A stretch of 64,000 nt of DNA from the NCBI GenBank assembly GCA_965221635.1, contig OZ244902.1:62001-126000 (forward strand), in the 5' to 3' direction. The notes under the pieces were generated by a model, which had not been told where the DNA came from, ran no database searches, and saw only the letters and a program-made list of their open reading frames with translations. Made by a program: the position numbers and the translations under genes. Position 1 is the stretch's first letter. The number at the start of each line of letters is the position of its first letter. Shown one piece after another: positions 42,098 to 51,154 of the stretch. This DNA is from JAAXHB01 sp965221635. GTDB taxonomy: Bacteria > Actinomycetota > Acidimicrobiia > Acidimicrobiales > Aldehydirespiratoraceae.

Positions 42098-43780
42098 TCA
42101 GCGCTGCGAGGTTCCTGTTTGGTGACGATAAAACGGGGTGGGTTCGGGCGGCAGCGGAGTGTTGCCGGCTATCAGATCCGCGGCCTTTTCGGCGAGCATC
42201 ATCACCGGCGCGTAGATGTTGCCGTTGGTGACATACGGCATCGACGACGCGTCCACCACGCGCAGGCCGCGCACGCCGTAAACCTCCAGCGTGTCGGGGT
42301 CGAGCACCGCTGCCTCGCCGACGCCCATCTTGGCGGTGCAAGAGGGATGAAGCGCTGTTTCGGCGTCGCTGCGCACCCAGTCGAGGATGGCGTCGTCGCT
42401 GCTCACCTCGGGCCCCGGTGACACCTCACCACCATTGAACGGCGCCATTGCGGGCTGGTTGAGGATCCGTCTCGCGCACCTGATCGCCTCTGTCCACTCG
42501 CGGCGGTCCTCGGGGGTGGACAGGTAGTTGAACGTCAACGCCGGTTTGTGTTGGGGATCCGCCGAGGTGATCCGCACCGTGCCACGCGAGTTGGAGTACA
42601 TCGGCCCCACGTGCACCTGGTAGCCGTGGCCGCCTTCGGGCACCGTGCCGTCGTAGCGCACCGCTATGGGCAGGAAATGGAACATCAGGTTCGGGTAGGC
42701 CACGTCGTCGTTGCTGCGGATGAAACCACCGGCCTCGAAATGGTTGGTGGCGCCGGGGCCTCGCCGCGCCAGCCATTGCAAGCCGATCCACGGGCGGCGC
42801 CACAACGCCAGGTTGGGTTGCATGCTCACCGGTTGCAGGCAGGCGTACTGAACATAAACCTCAAGATGATCTTGAAGGTTGGCGCCCAAGCCTTCAAGGT
42901 CGGACACCACCTCGATCCCGTGTCGGGTGAGCAATTCGGCGGGCCCAACCCCCGACAGTTGCAACAGTTGTGGCGAGTTGATCGCACCGCCGCAGCAGAT
43001 CACCTCACCGGCGCGCACGGTGTGGCGGCGACCCCGACGGGTGTACTCCACCCCCACGGCCCGGTCACCGTCGAACAGCACCCGTGTGGTGAACGCCTTG
43101 GTTACCAGCCGCAGGTTGGGGCGGCCCAGCACCGGATGCAGGTACGCCCTCGCCGCGCTGAGACGCCTGCCGCGATGAACGTTGCGGTCGAACGCCGCGA
43201 ATCCTTCCTGGCGGTAACCGTTCACGTCATCGGTGCGGGGGTAGCCGGCTTGTTCGGTGGCGGCGAGGAATGCCTCGAACAGCGGGTTGCGGGCCGGGCC
43301 CCTCTCCAGCACCAACGGCCCGCGTCCGCCTCGGAACTTGTCGTCGGCGGGTGCGGCCAGACAACTCTCCATGCGTTTGAAGTAAGGCAGGCAGTGGGCG
43401 TAATCCCAGCGTTCCATGCCCGGATCCGCGGCCCAGCGCTCAAAGTCCAGGGGGTTGCCGCGCTGGAAGATCATGCCGTTGATGCTTGATGACCCTCCCA
43501 GCACCTTGCCGCGGGCGTGATACACCTGCCGGTTGTTCATGTGCGGTTCGGGTTCGGAGTTGTACTGCCAGTCGTAGAACCTGTTGCCAATTGGGAACGA
43601 CAACGCTGCGGGCATGTGGATGTACACATCGAAGCGCCAGTCGCGCCGCCCGGCCTCGAGCACCAGAACCTTCGTGGACGCATCGGCGCTGAGCCGGTTG
43701 GCGAGGGCGCACCCAGCGGAGCCGCCACCCACGATCACATAGTCGTAATGCCCCGACGAGGCCCCGTCCTGGTCAGTCAT
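42098..43780 (-). CDS. betA: GMC oxidoreductase, choline dehydrogenase type
   Basis: 560 residues from the ATG at 43780 (GAGGAG 7 nt upstream). FAD motif YVIVGGGSAGCALANRL (14-30), GMC signatures HARGKVLGGSSSINGMIF and GAINSPQLLQLSGVGP, C-terminal active-site His in ALHPSCTAKMG, then GNIYAPVMMLAEKAADLI and GNTPLPPEPTPFYRH. The length and C-terminus match choline dehydrogenases (E. coli BetA about 556), which oxidise choline to betaine aldehyde and onward. The neighbouring DAO-GcvT, Rieske and MttB genes handle the next steps, supporting choline as substrate, though other alcohols are possible within GMC enzymes. Divergent from the GFA gene with 139 bp between. Confidence 0.8.
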   Translation of the reverse strand: MTDQDGASSGHYDYVIVGGGSAGCALANRLSADASTKVLVLEAGRRDWRFDVYIHMPAALSFPIGNRFYDWQYNSEPEPHMNNRQVYHARGKVLGGSSSINGMIFQRGNPLDFERWAADPGMERWDYAHCLPYFKRMESCLAAPADDKFRGGRGPLVLERGPARNPLFEAFLAATEQAGYPRTDDVNGYRQEGFAAFDRNVHRGRRLSAARAYLHPVLGRPNLRLVTKAFTTRVLFDGDRAVGVEYTRRGRRHTVRAGEVICCGGAINSPQLLQLSGVGPAELLTRHGIEVVSDLEGLGANLQDHLEVYVQYACLQPVSMQPNLALWRRPWIGLQWLARRGPGATNHFEAGGFIRSNDDVAYPNLMFHFLPIAVRYDGTVPEGGHGYQVHVGPMYSNSRGTVRITSADPQHKPALTFNYLSTPEDRREWTEAIRCARRILNQPAMAPFNGGEVSPGPEVSSDDAILDWVRSDAETALHPSCTAKMGVGEAAVLDPDTLEVYGVRGLRVVDASSMPYVTNGNIYAPVMMLAEKAADLIAGNTPLPPEPTPFYRHQTGTSQR

Positions 43781-43919
43781 CTGCCTGCTCCTCGATGCTC
43801 GCCTGCGTTGGTGTGGGGCCTCACCGGCCTCGCGCCGCAATTGTCGCAAGATTCTGCCGCTGCACCAAGCGGTCTCGCAGTGATAAAACCGGACGGAATC
43901 GGCCACGAGGAGCCAAACC

Positions 43920-44381
43920 ATGACCAAGGGCAACGCAGGCAGCCACACCCACAGCGCAGGTGACACGACCACCGGCAGCGACGACCCTCCACCCCAGATG
44001 CGGGGGCGGTGCATGTGTGGTGCTGTTTCCTACAGCGTTGTCGGGGCCTTGCGCCCGGTGTGGGACTGCCACTGCGTGCGCTGTCGACGCTGGAACGGGC
44101 ATTTCATGGCGGCCACCGGCTGTGACCGTGACCGGATCCGCATCGACGACGGCGACGCGCTGCGGTGGCATCACCCAGAGGAGTACCCGCAGGTGGCATA
44201 CGGATTTTGCGTGCGGTGCGGAAGTTCGATGTTCTGGACGGTGGTCGGTTCGGACACGATCTCAATTTGTGCCGGCACCCTGGAAACACCCACCGGCTTG
44301 CACACCGAATACGCGTTGTTCACCGAGGACGCGTCGGACTACCACACCCTCAACCCCGACATTCCGCCCCTGCCCCGCTAG
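43920..44381 (+). CDS. GFA/CENP-V-type zinc protein
   Basis: 153 residues from the ATG at 43920 (GAGGAG 7 nt upstream). After a disordered 25-residue start, seven zinc-site cysteines are present: C31-x-C33, C50-x-C52-x2-C55, C97-x2-C100, the complete GFA pattern, with DCHCVRCRRWNG and YGFCVRCGSSMFW. The family is named after glutathione-dependent formaldehyde-activating enzyme, but most members have no proven formaldehyde role. Here it sits among genes that release formaldehyde-level C1 units. Its TAG overlaps the stop of the convergent DAO-GcvT gene. Confidence 0.85.
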   Translation: MTKGNAGSHTHSAGDTTTGSDDPPPQMRGRCMCGAVSYSVVGALRPVWDCHCVRCRRWNGHFMAATGCDRDRIRIDDGDALRWHHPEEYPQVAYGFCVRCGSSMFWTVVGSDTISICAGTLETPTGLHTEYALFTEDASDYHTLNPDIPPLPR

Positions 44382-46948
44382 GAGCGCATGCGTGTGCCTT
44401 CGGGATCCCACAGGGGGCCCGACAGCATCGTGGCGGCACGCCGGGCGCCGATTATCTCGATCTCGAATCCCGCGCCGGGGCCAACCGAGGACGGGTCGTT
44501 CGCGAGCGCGGCGGGAACGTAGGCAAGGGCAACCGAGGTTTCACTGTGATGGGCGTAACCGCCTGAGGTCACCCAACCCACAACCTCTCCGTGGTGCCAC
44601 ACCGGTTCGTCGCCGATCACGTCGGCGCCCGAAGGCCCGCCCTCGGTGTGAACGGTGAACGTGCGCAACGCCAGAGCCGCGCCGGGGCCGCCATTGTCGT
44701 ACTTCGCGGCGAGGGCGTCACGGCCGATGAAGTCTCGTTCCATCCGCACGAACCGGCCCAGCCCGGCCTCGAACGGGTCGTAAATCGGGCGGTACTCGCG
44801 TGCCCAGCCTCCGAAGCCCTTGTCGAGTCGCAACGAATTGAGGGCGTGAAGGCCGAACAGCTCCAACCCGTGAGCCTTGCCCGCCTCGGTGAGCAGGTCG
44901 AACACGTAACGCTGGTAACGGGCCGGCATCCAAAGTTCGTAACCCAGGTCGCCGGTGAAGGTGATCCGCCCGCACCACACCGGCGCCCAACCCACCTCGA
45001 TCTCGCCGAAGGACATGAACCGCATCGCGAAGTTCGACACGTCGATGTCGGTCACATCGGCGAGCAACGCCCTGGCACCCGGCCCGGCTATCGACAGGCC
45101 GCACATCTCCGCGCCCAGCGTTCGATACTGCACCGAGGCGTCATCGGGCAGGTGCGCCTCGAACCAGCGCTGGTAGTAGCGCTCCGCCGCGCCGGTGCCG
45201 AACAGCACGAAGCTCTCGGCGAGGCGCGCGTTGCCGGTGGCGCCCGCGGTGATCGTGTCCGAAGGGCCTCCGGGGCGACCCGGCGCGCCCGGCAGGCACG
45301 CCACTGTGAGGTCACCCACCAGGTTCCCGGCCTCGTTGGTCATCGGATTCAACGCGATCCGCCCCGGTGCGGGCACACGCCCCGCGAGCAGCCGATTGAG
45401 CCACTGTCGGGCGCCGCTGCCGCCGAACCAGAACTTCGAGAATCCGGTTGTTTCGATCATGCCAACGCCTTGGCGCACAGCCAGGGTCTCGGCCCGCACC
45501 CGATCCCAGGCGTTGGAACGCCCGAAGGTGACATCCTCTGTCGGTTCGAGCCCCGGCGCCTGGAACCACAACGCCGACTCCAAACCGAACGAGTCCCCGA
45601 ACACGGCGTTGGCGGCCACGAGGCGGTCATGCACCGGTGTGGTCTGCACACCACGAGCCGCGGGCAGGAACTCGTTGGGGAAGGTGATGCGGAACCTGCG
45701 CGAGTAGTTCTCGCGCACCTTGGTGTTGGTGTAGGCCATGGTGCAGTAGTCACCGAAACGGGCGATGTCCATGCCCCACACGTCAAAGCCCGGGTCGCCA
45801 TCGGCCAGCCAGTTCGCCAACGCCAAACCAACCCCGCCGCCTTGGGACAACCCGGCCATCACCGCGCACGCCGTCCAGTAACCCGGCAAGCCTCGCACGG
45901 GCCCAACCAGCGGGTTGCCGTCGGGAGCGAAGGTGAACGGGCCGTTCACCACTCGGCGGATCCCGGCCTCGCCGAGCGCGGGGAAGTGCTCGAAACCCAC
46001 TTGCAGGCTGGGGGCGATCCGGTCGAGGTCGGGTTCCAACAGGCGCATCCCGAAATCCCAGGGTGTCTGACGTGGCGACCAGGGGGTGGCGGCCTGCTCG
46101 TAGGTGCCGAGCAGCATGCCCTCGCCTTCCTGGCGGGTGTAGATCTCGCCCGCGAAGTCGATGGCGTGAACGATCTCGCCGCCGGTGCGTTCGTTGTGTT
46201 GGCGCAGCTCGTCGATGGGCCCGGTCACGATGTATGTGTGCTCCATGGCCAGCACCGGCAACTCCAACCCAACCATGCGGCCCACTTCGCGGGCCCACAA
46301 GCCGCCGCAGTTCACCACGTGCTCGCAGTTGATCACGCCAAGGTCATCACCGGTGGCGGTGTCGTAGAGCGCCACCTGCCAGCCGGGGGCGGCCCGCGAG
46401 GTCTTGGCGTTGCGTTCGATTGCCCGGGCCCAAGTGTTGCGCCGCACCTCGGCGCCGCTCTGACGGGCGGCCTTGGCGTACGCGTGGGTGACGCCCGACG
46501 GGTCGACGTGGCCTTCGTGGGCGTCGTGCATGGCGCCCACGAAATGGCGGGGATCCAACAGCGGCATCAACTCGGCCGCCTCGGCCGCTGAGATCAGCTC
46601 GGTTTCCATGCCCAGGTAACGGCCACGGGCGTGAGCCATGCGCAACCAGTCCATGCGCTCGGGCGTGTCGGCGAGCATCACCCCGCCGGGGGTGTGAATC
46701 CCGCAATCCTGACCCGACACCTCTTGGATCTTCTTGTAAAGGTTGAAGGTGTAACGCTGCAGTTTCGCCACGTTCGGGTCGCCGTTGATGGTGTGCATCC
46801 CTCCCGCGGAATGCCACGTGGAACCTGAGGTCAACTCGGTGCGTTCAAGCAGCACCACGTCGCGCACGCCTGCCTCGGTGAGGTGATACAGCACGCTGGC
46901 GCCCACCACTCCCCCGCCTATCACCACCACCTGGGCGTCTGTTCGCAT
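44378..46948 (-). CDS. FAD oxidoreductase-GcvT fusion, dimethylglycine/sarcosine dehydrogenase-like
   Basis: 856 residues from the ATG at 46948 (GAGGAG upstream). DAO FAD domain with VVVIGGGVVGASVLYHL and SGSTWHSAGG, where His46 is the position of covalent FAD attachment in dimethylglycine dehydrogenases. An FAO_M-type middle part follows, then a GcvT aminomethyltransferase domain (about 430-850) with GVGMIETTGFSKFWFGGSGA, GLHALNSLRLDKGFGGWAREY and GWVTSGGYAHHSETSVALAYVP. Such enzymes demethylate N-methylglycines and pass the methylene to THF as 5,10-methylene-THF. It lies downstream of the Rieske gene by 114 bp, so likely the same transcript. Exact substrate (dimethylglycine or sarcosine) is inference. 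Confidence 0.88.
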   Translation of the reverse strand: MRTDAQVVVIGGGVVGASVLYHLTEAGVRDVVLLERTELTSGSTWHSAGGMHTINGDPNVAKLQRYTFNLYKKIQEVSGQDCGIHTPGGVMLADTPERMDWLRMAHARGRYLGMETELISAAEAAELMPLLDPRHFVGAMHDAHEGHVDPSGVTHAYAKAARQSGAEVRRNTWARAIERNAKTSRAAPGWQVALYDTATGDDLGVINCEHVVNCGGLWAREVGRMVGLELPVLAMEHTYIVTGPIDELRQHNERTGGEIVHAIDFAGEIYTRQEGEGMLLGTYEQAATPWSPRQTPWDFGMRLLEPDLDRIAPSLQVGFEHFPALGEAGIRRVVNGPFTFAPDGNPLVGPVRGLPGYWTACAVMAGLSQGGGVGLALANWLADGDPGFDVWGMDIARFGDYCTMAYTNTKVRENYSRRFRITFPNEFLPAARGVQTTPVHDRLVAANAVFGDSFGLESALWFQAPGLEPTEDVTFGRSNAWDRVRAETLAVRQGVGMIETTGFSKFWFGGSGARQWLNRLLAGRVPAPGRIALNPMTNEAGNLVGDLTVACLPGAPGRPGGPSDTITAGATGNARLAESFVLFGTGAAERYYQRWFEAHLPDDASVQYRTLGAEMCGLSIAGPGARALLADVTDIDVSNFAMRFMSFGEIEVGWAPVWCGRITFTGDLGYELWMPARYQRYVFDLLTEAGKAHGLELFGLHALNSLRLDKGFGGWAREYRPIYDPFEAGLGRFVRMERDFIGRDALAAKYDNGGPGAALALRTFTVHTEGGPSGADVIGDEPVWHHGEVVGWVTSGGYAHHSETSVALAYVPAALANDPSSVGPGAGFEIEIIGARRAATMLSGPLWDPEGTRMRS

Positions 46949-47062
46949 CGGGTCAATCTCCTCGGGTTGTTTGCGCGCCGGCCGCGAAACGCCCGCCGTG
47001 GGGCACCGTCAGGTAGCGCCGTTTGGGGACTGCCGGTCCGTGCGCGGCGGTCAGTTGCGGGC

Positions 47063-48457
47063 CTATGACAGGGTTTCGATCAGAGGCGGCGACGGGTTCG
47101 CTCCGGTGCCGTACCTGGCGGCCGCATCCGGGCCGTCGCCTGTGGGCACAACAGGTGCGCCCGAGGACAACGACTCCGCGGAGATCAGATCCGCGGTGAT
47201 TTTGTGGAAGCGGTTCAACGGCTCCTCAAAGCGTGGGGACAACGGCCCCGCCGGGATGTTCGTTCCCGCCAGGCCCCGCTGAGCGAGTTCCATGATCCAG
47301 ATGTCCTCGCCGTTGATCTCGTTCCAGAACGCCAGCAGCGCGTCACGCACCTGCTGGGACGCTTCGGTTTCCGATGGCGCCAGGGTCAACACGCAGCGCT
47401 CGCGTGTGTGACCGGGCGCCACCGGTTCGAGCAGCATCAAGAACGCCTGACCTGGCAGCACCGCAAGGGTGGCGTTTGGGTAGACGGCCACGAACCGGCC
47501 GCTGGTGAGATCCGACTCGCCAAGACCGGGCGCCGGGGGAAGGCTCATCCACTCGTCTCGTTCGTCGCTGGTGACCGGTGTGGTGGTCTGACCGCAGTAC
47601 AAGCCGGGGCCCTGATAGCGGTAGTGGTCCTGCACGCGGGACACCTTGGCAAGTTCGGGGTGTACCCATTTGAGGTGGTAGTACTCCTGGAAGTTCTCCG
47701 AGATCAGCTTCCAGTTGCACCTAACGTCGAGGGTTTGGTCGGAGGTGACGCTCCACCGCTCGAAGTGGTAGTCGGCCATCCGTTCGGGAAGGTCGCCGAG
47801 CCATTCTTGCAGGGGCATGGTGTTGGGGTCACAGCAGGCGAACACCAGGATTCCCCACTGCTGCACCCTCACCGGCATCAGCGGGTAGTCGGCCATGTCG
47901 AAACCGGGGCGGGGCACCTCGTTGAACATCGGCGTGGCCAGCAGCGTGCCGTCGAGTCCGTACCCCCAGCGGTGATACGGGCAGCGAATGATGCGATCCA
48001 CGGTGCAGTCGGTTTCGGCGAGTTCGGTGCCGCGATGACGGCAGGCGTTGAGGAAGCCGCGCAGCTCGCCGTCGTGACCGCGCACCACCAGCACCGACTT
48101 GGAGCCCACTCGCCGCACCAGCACCCGGCCCGGTTCGGCCACCTCGGGTACGAGCCCCACCACCACCCAGCCCCGCTCGAACACGCGTTGCTGCTCAACC
48201 GCGAAGAAGTCGTCGTCCACGTAAGCCTCGGGGGGCATGCCGGTGGCGTGCTCAACCGGTTTGCGCACCCCCGCCCAGAACGCCTCGCCGGTGAAGTCCG
48301 GCGCCCCGGGGGCGCTGCCGTTGCCGCTCGCCGCGGCAGGTCGGTCGGGGGATCGTGGGGCAGTAGCCGCAGTGGCGGGTTCGCCTTGGGCGGCGCCAGC
48401 CTGCGGCCGGGTGAGGCCGACGCCCGCGGGGTCGGCTTCGCGGGAAACAAGCGTCAT
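47063..48457 (-). CDS. Rieske oxygenase alpha subunit, quaternary-amine demethylase candidate
   Basis: 464 residues from the ATG at 48457, with AGGAGGG 6-8 nt upstream. Disordered N-terminus (1-55). Rieske cluster ligands C139-R-H141 and C159-P-Y-H162; mononuclear iron site in SENFQEYYHLKWVHPEL with His261 and His266. The catalytic part belongs to the ring-hydroxylating family that also contains glycine betaine monooxygenase (GbcA), stachydrine and carnitine oxygenases. Placed between an MttB homologue and a dimethylglycine dehydrogenase-like gene, glycine betaine to dimethylglycine plus formaldehyde is the best guess. No GbcB-like reductase is present in the window, so an external electron donor is needed. 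Confidence 0.88.
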   Translation of the reverse strand: MTLVSREADPAGVGLTRPQAGAAQGEPATAATAPRSPDRPAAASGNGSAPGAPDFTGEAFWAGVRKPVEHATGMPPEAYVDDDFFAVEQQRVFERGWVVVGLVPEVAEPGRVLVRRVGSKSVLVVRGHDGELRGFLNACRHRGTELAETDCTVDRIIRCPYHRWGYGLDGTLLATPMFNEVPRPGFDMADYPLMPVRVQQWGILVFACCDPNTMPLQEWLGDLPERMADYHFERWSVTSDQTLDVRCNWKLISENFQEYYHLKWVHPELAKVSRVQDHYRYQGPGLYCGQTTTPVTSDERDEWMSLPPAPGLGESDLTSGRFVAVYPNATLAVLPGQAFLMLLEPVAPGHTRERCVLTLAPSETEASQQVRDALLAFWNEINGEDIWIMELAQRGLAGTNIPAGPLSPRFEEPLNRFHKITADLISAESLSSGAPVVPTGDGPDAAARYGTGANPSPPLIETLS

Positions 48458-48573
48458 CGTCGGCTCCCTCCTGCCGTCGCTGCTTTCGCCAAAAACTACC
48501 CTCCAGGCCGTCGCCAAGCCGGCCCAAACCACAGCGGCCGCCCGGTGCCGGCGCCGGCGGCGAAGGTCGGTGC

Positions 48574-50139
48574 TCAGAAGTCGGTGGGAACGCCGCCTTC
48601 GGCTATTCGACGATCGGTGAAATCGTCGAGCTCTGCCCTTGTGTGGTCGGCCATGGCGGGCGGCTCGTGTTGAGCCAGCAGTTCGCCAACGAGTCGCCGG
48701 GCCCGATCAGCGGCGGTGGGTGATCCGGCCTCGGCCCACGATTCGAAGTTGCGCCAATCCGACACCATCGGCTCAAAGAAGGCGTCTCGGTAACGGGCTT
48801 GTGTGTGCGCCGCGCCGAAGAAATGTCCGCCGGGGCCGACCTCGGCTATGGCATCGACACCCAGGGATTCCTCGTCGGTGGCCACCGGCTGCAGGAACTC
48901 CGCCACGGTGTTCACCAGGTCGGCGTCCAGCACCATCTTCTCGAAACTTGAGCACAGGCCGCCCTCCATCCAGCCCAGCCCGTGCAACAAGAAGTTGGCC
49001 CCGCCCATAATCGCGCCCCACAGCGAGAACACGCTTTCGTACGCGGCTTGCGCGTCGAGCGTGTTGGCCGCACACGCGTTGGACGACCGGTAGGGAAGGC
49101 CGTAGCGGCGGGCCATTTGGCCGCCGAGCATGGCGGCCTTCATGTACTCGGGCGTGCCGAAAGCCGGGGAACCCGAGCGCATGTCCACGTTGGAGGTGAA
49201 CCCCCCGTACATCGCCGGCGCCCCGGCCCGCACAAGTTGGATGAACGCAATGCCGGCGAGCGCTTCGGCGTTTTGTTGCACCACCGCTCCTGCGACGGTG
49301 ATCGGCGCCATCGCCCCTGCCAGCGTGAACGGCGTGACGGTCACCACCTGATTGCGTGAGGACAACTCCAGGATGCCGTCAAGCATCGGCGTGTCGAGGC
49401 GTAGCGGGGAGCTGGTGTTCACGATGGTGTGAACCGACGGCTGCTGTTCGAAGTCCTCGTGGCTGACGTCTCTGGCGATGCGAACCATTTCCAGCACGTC
49501 ACGGTTGCGTTGCGCGCCGAGCGAGTAGCACTTCACCGCCTTGCCGGACAAGGTGAGCGTGTCTCGGGTGGCCACCAGGTGCCTGATCGACGGGTGGATG
49601 TCCACCGGTTCCACCGGATAGCCGCCGTGGGTGTGAACGGCGTTGATCACCTCGCTGAGCTTCAACAACCGGCGAAAGTCGCTGCGGTTGCCGGTGCGAC
49701 GCCCGCCTTCGATGTCCGAACAGTTCGGCGGGCTGGCCACCGCTGCGAACACCACGTGGTCACCGCCGATAACCACGTTGCGTTCCGGGTCGGGGGCGTG
49801 CAGCGTGAACTCGCGGGGCGACCGCGCCACCAGTTCGGTGACCAGTTCGGGATCGAAACGCACGCGGGTGCCGTCCACTTTGGCGCCGGCGGCGGCCCAG
49901 AGTCGCAGGGCTTCGGGGTGCAGGAAGTCCATGCCTATGTCACTCAGCACCCGCAGCGAGGCGTGATGAATGTCCTCAACCTCGTCTTCGGAAACCACCT
50001 TCACCGGATCGAAACGTCTCCGCAGGCGCCGCCAGGGAGGCTGCCGTGGTCCTTGGGGCGCCGTTGGCCGCTGCTGGTTCCGCCGGCGGCGCCGGTTGGG
50101 CGAGCCGGAGCGCGGGGCGGTTGAGGGGTTGGAGGTCAC
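48574..50139 (-). CDS. MttB-family methyltransferase, second homologue (non-pyrrolysine)
   Basis: 521 residues from a GTG at 50139. Basic N-terminal tail, then the MttB barrel: VEDIHHASLRVLSDIGMDF, NVVIGGDHVVFAAVASPPN, TVTPFTLAGAMAPITVAGAV, GAPAMYGGFTSNVDMRSGSPAFG, PYRSSNACAANTLDAQAAYES, GWMEGGLCSSFEKMVLD. No internal TAG. It is clearly diverged from the homologue at 34222 (for example NACAANT against GGQFTSSK in the cofactor-facing loop), so a different substrate is likely. Starts 37 bp after the stop of the formate dehydrogenase Fe-S subunit gene and precedes the Rieske gene by 116 bp, so oxidative and corrinoid routes appear to be cotranscribed. No second corrinoid protein is nearby; it may share the one at 28659. 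Confidence 0.88.
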   Translation of the reverse strand: MTSNPSTAPRSGSPNRRRRRNQQRPTAPQGPRQPPWRRLRRRFDPVKVVSEDEVEDIHHASLRVLSDIGMDFLHPEALRLWAAAGAKVDGTRVRFDPELVTELVARSPREFTLHAPDPERNVVIGGDHVVFAAVASPPNCSDIEGGRRTGNRSDFRRLLKLSEVINAVHTHGGYPVEPVDIHPSIRHLVATRDTLTLSGKAVKCYSLGAQRNRDVLEMVRIARDVSHEDFEQQPSVHTIVNTSSPLRLDTPMLDGILELSSRNQVVTVTPFTLAGAMAPITVAGAVVQQNAEALAGIAFIQLVRAGAPAMYGGFTSNVDMRSGSPAFGTPEYMKAAMLGGQMARRYGLPYRSSNACAANTLDAQAAYESVFSLWGAIMGGANFLLHGLGWMEGGLCSSFEKMVLDADLVNTVAEFLQPVATDEESLGVDAIAEVGPGGHFFGAAHTQARYRDAFFEPMVSDWRNFESWAEAGSPTAADRARRLVGELLAQHEPPAMADHTRAELDDFTDRRIAEGGVPTDF

Positions 50140-50176
50140 TTGCGGGCCGCTTGTTGCCGACCGACTGGCGAGGGTG

Positions 50177-51079
50177 CTACTCGCCGTGTACGTACTGCCA
50201 GCCGAAGCGGCCCTTGATGCACAGATGCCCCGAGGTGACGTCGTGATCCGACGGCGAGGTGACCTTCACTATTCGGTTGTCCTGAACGTGCAGGTCGAGG
50301 TTGCAGCCCACACCGCAATAGGAGCACACGGTGCGGGTGACGGTCTGGTCTTCGGGGCGCCAGTTGCCGATGTCGCGCAGGTCGTACTCGGTTTTGAACT
50401 GCAACGCCCCGGTGGGGCACACCCCAACACAGTTTCCGCAGTACACGCACGCCGAGTCGGGCAGGGTCACGTCGAACTCGGTGGAGATGCGAGCGTCGAA
50501 GCCCCGCCCTGCCACCGCTATCGCGTAGGTGTGCTGGGCGTCGTCGCCGCAGGCCTCCACGCACTTGTAGCACAGCACGCATTTGCTGTAGTCGCGGATG
50601 TACAGGTCGTCCTGGATTTTCACTGGTTCGTCCACGGTTTGTGCCTGATGGCCGTGCGCTGCGTACCGGTCGGGGTCGGCGTCGTACTCGTCGATCCAAC
50701 GATGCAGGTCGTCTGCCTGGCTCAAGTCCACGCCCGACCCCAGAAACTCGAGCACCATCTTGCGGCTGTGACGCACCCGTGGGGTGTCGGTTTGAACCAC
50801 CATGTTGTTCTCGGCGGGCCGCGAGCATGACGGCACCAGGGTGCGCGAGCCTTCGAGTTCCACCACGCACACCCTGCACACGTTCACCGGGGTGAGGTTG
50901 GGCGCCCAGCACAGCGTGGGCGTGTCGATCCCGGCTTTTTCGCAGGCGGCGTGAATGGTGGCGCCTTCGGGCACCTCCACGGTGCGGCCGTCGACGCTCA
51001 AGGTCACCGGGGTTTCCGATACCGGCTCGGCCACAGCGGTTGCCGCGGTGTTTGGTTCAGCGTTCACGTAGTCGTTCAC
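50177..51079 (-). CDS. Formate dehydrogenase Fe-S subunit: detached N-terminal part of FdhA
   Basis: 300 residues from a GTG. Order of sites: NuoG-like [2Fe-2S] with Cys57, 68, 71, 85; two [4Fe-4S] ferredoxin clusters C167-170-173-177 and C211-214-217-221; then the [4Fe-4S] motif that normally opens the molybdopterin domain, C252-x2-C255-x3-C259...C287, followed by IKGRFGWQYVHGE and stop. In usual NAD-linked formate dehydrogenases (FdsA type) this is the first third of one long alpha chain. Here the protein ends precisely where the catalytic protein at 53543-55492 begins. It should relay electrons from the Mo/W site to the flavin subunit. The cluster normally seen between the [2Fe-2S] and ferredoxin parts (HxxxC type) is not visible. 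Confidence 0.88.
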   Translation of the reverse strand: MNDYVNAEPNTAATAVAEPVSETPVTLSVDGRTVEVPEGATIHAACEKAGIDTPTLCWAPNLTPVNVCRVCVVELEGSRTLVPSCSRPAENNMVVQTDTPRVRHSRKMVLEFLGSGVDLSQADDLHRWIDEYDADPDRYAAHGHQAQTVDEPVKIQDDLYIRDYSKCVLCYKCVEACGDDAQHTYAIAVAGRGFDARISTEFDVTLPDSACVYCGNCVGVCPTGALQFKTEYDLRDIGNWRPEDQTVTRTVCSYCGVGCNLDLHVQDNRIVKVTSPSDHDVTSGHLCIKGRFGWQYVHGE

Positions 51080-51154
51080 CTCTGTGTTCGTGTGCGTTCT
51101 GGTGTGTGTTCGGAAGATCGGAGGGGCTGGTTTGTGCCACGTCTGTCTCCGGTC

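Noticed and set aside
44591..46591. Long plus-strand open frame of 666 codons
   Set aside because: Antisense to the well-supported DAO-GcvT gene; no recognisable motifs.
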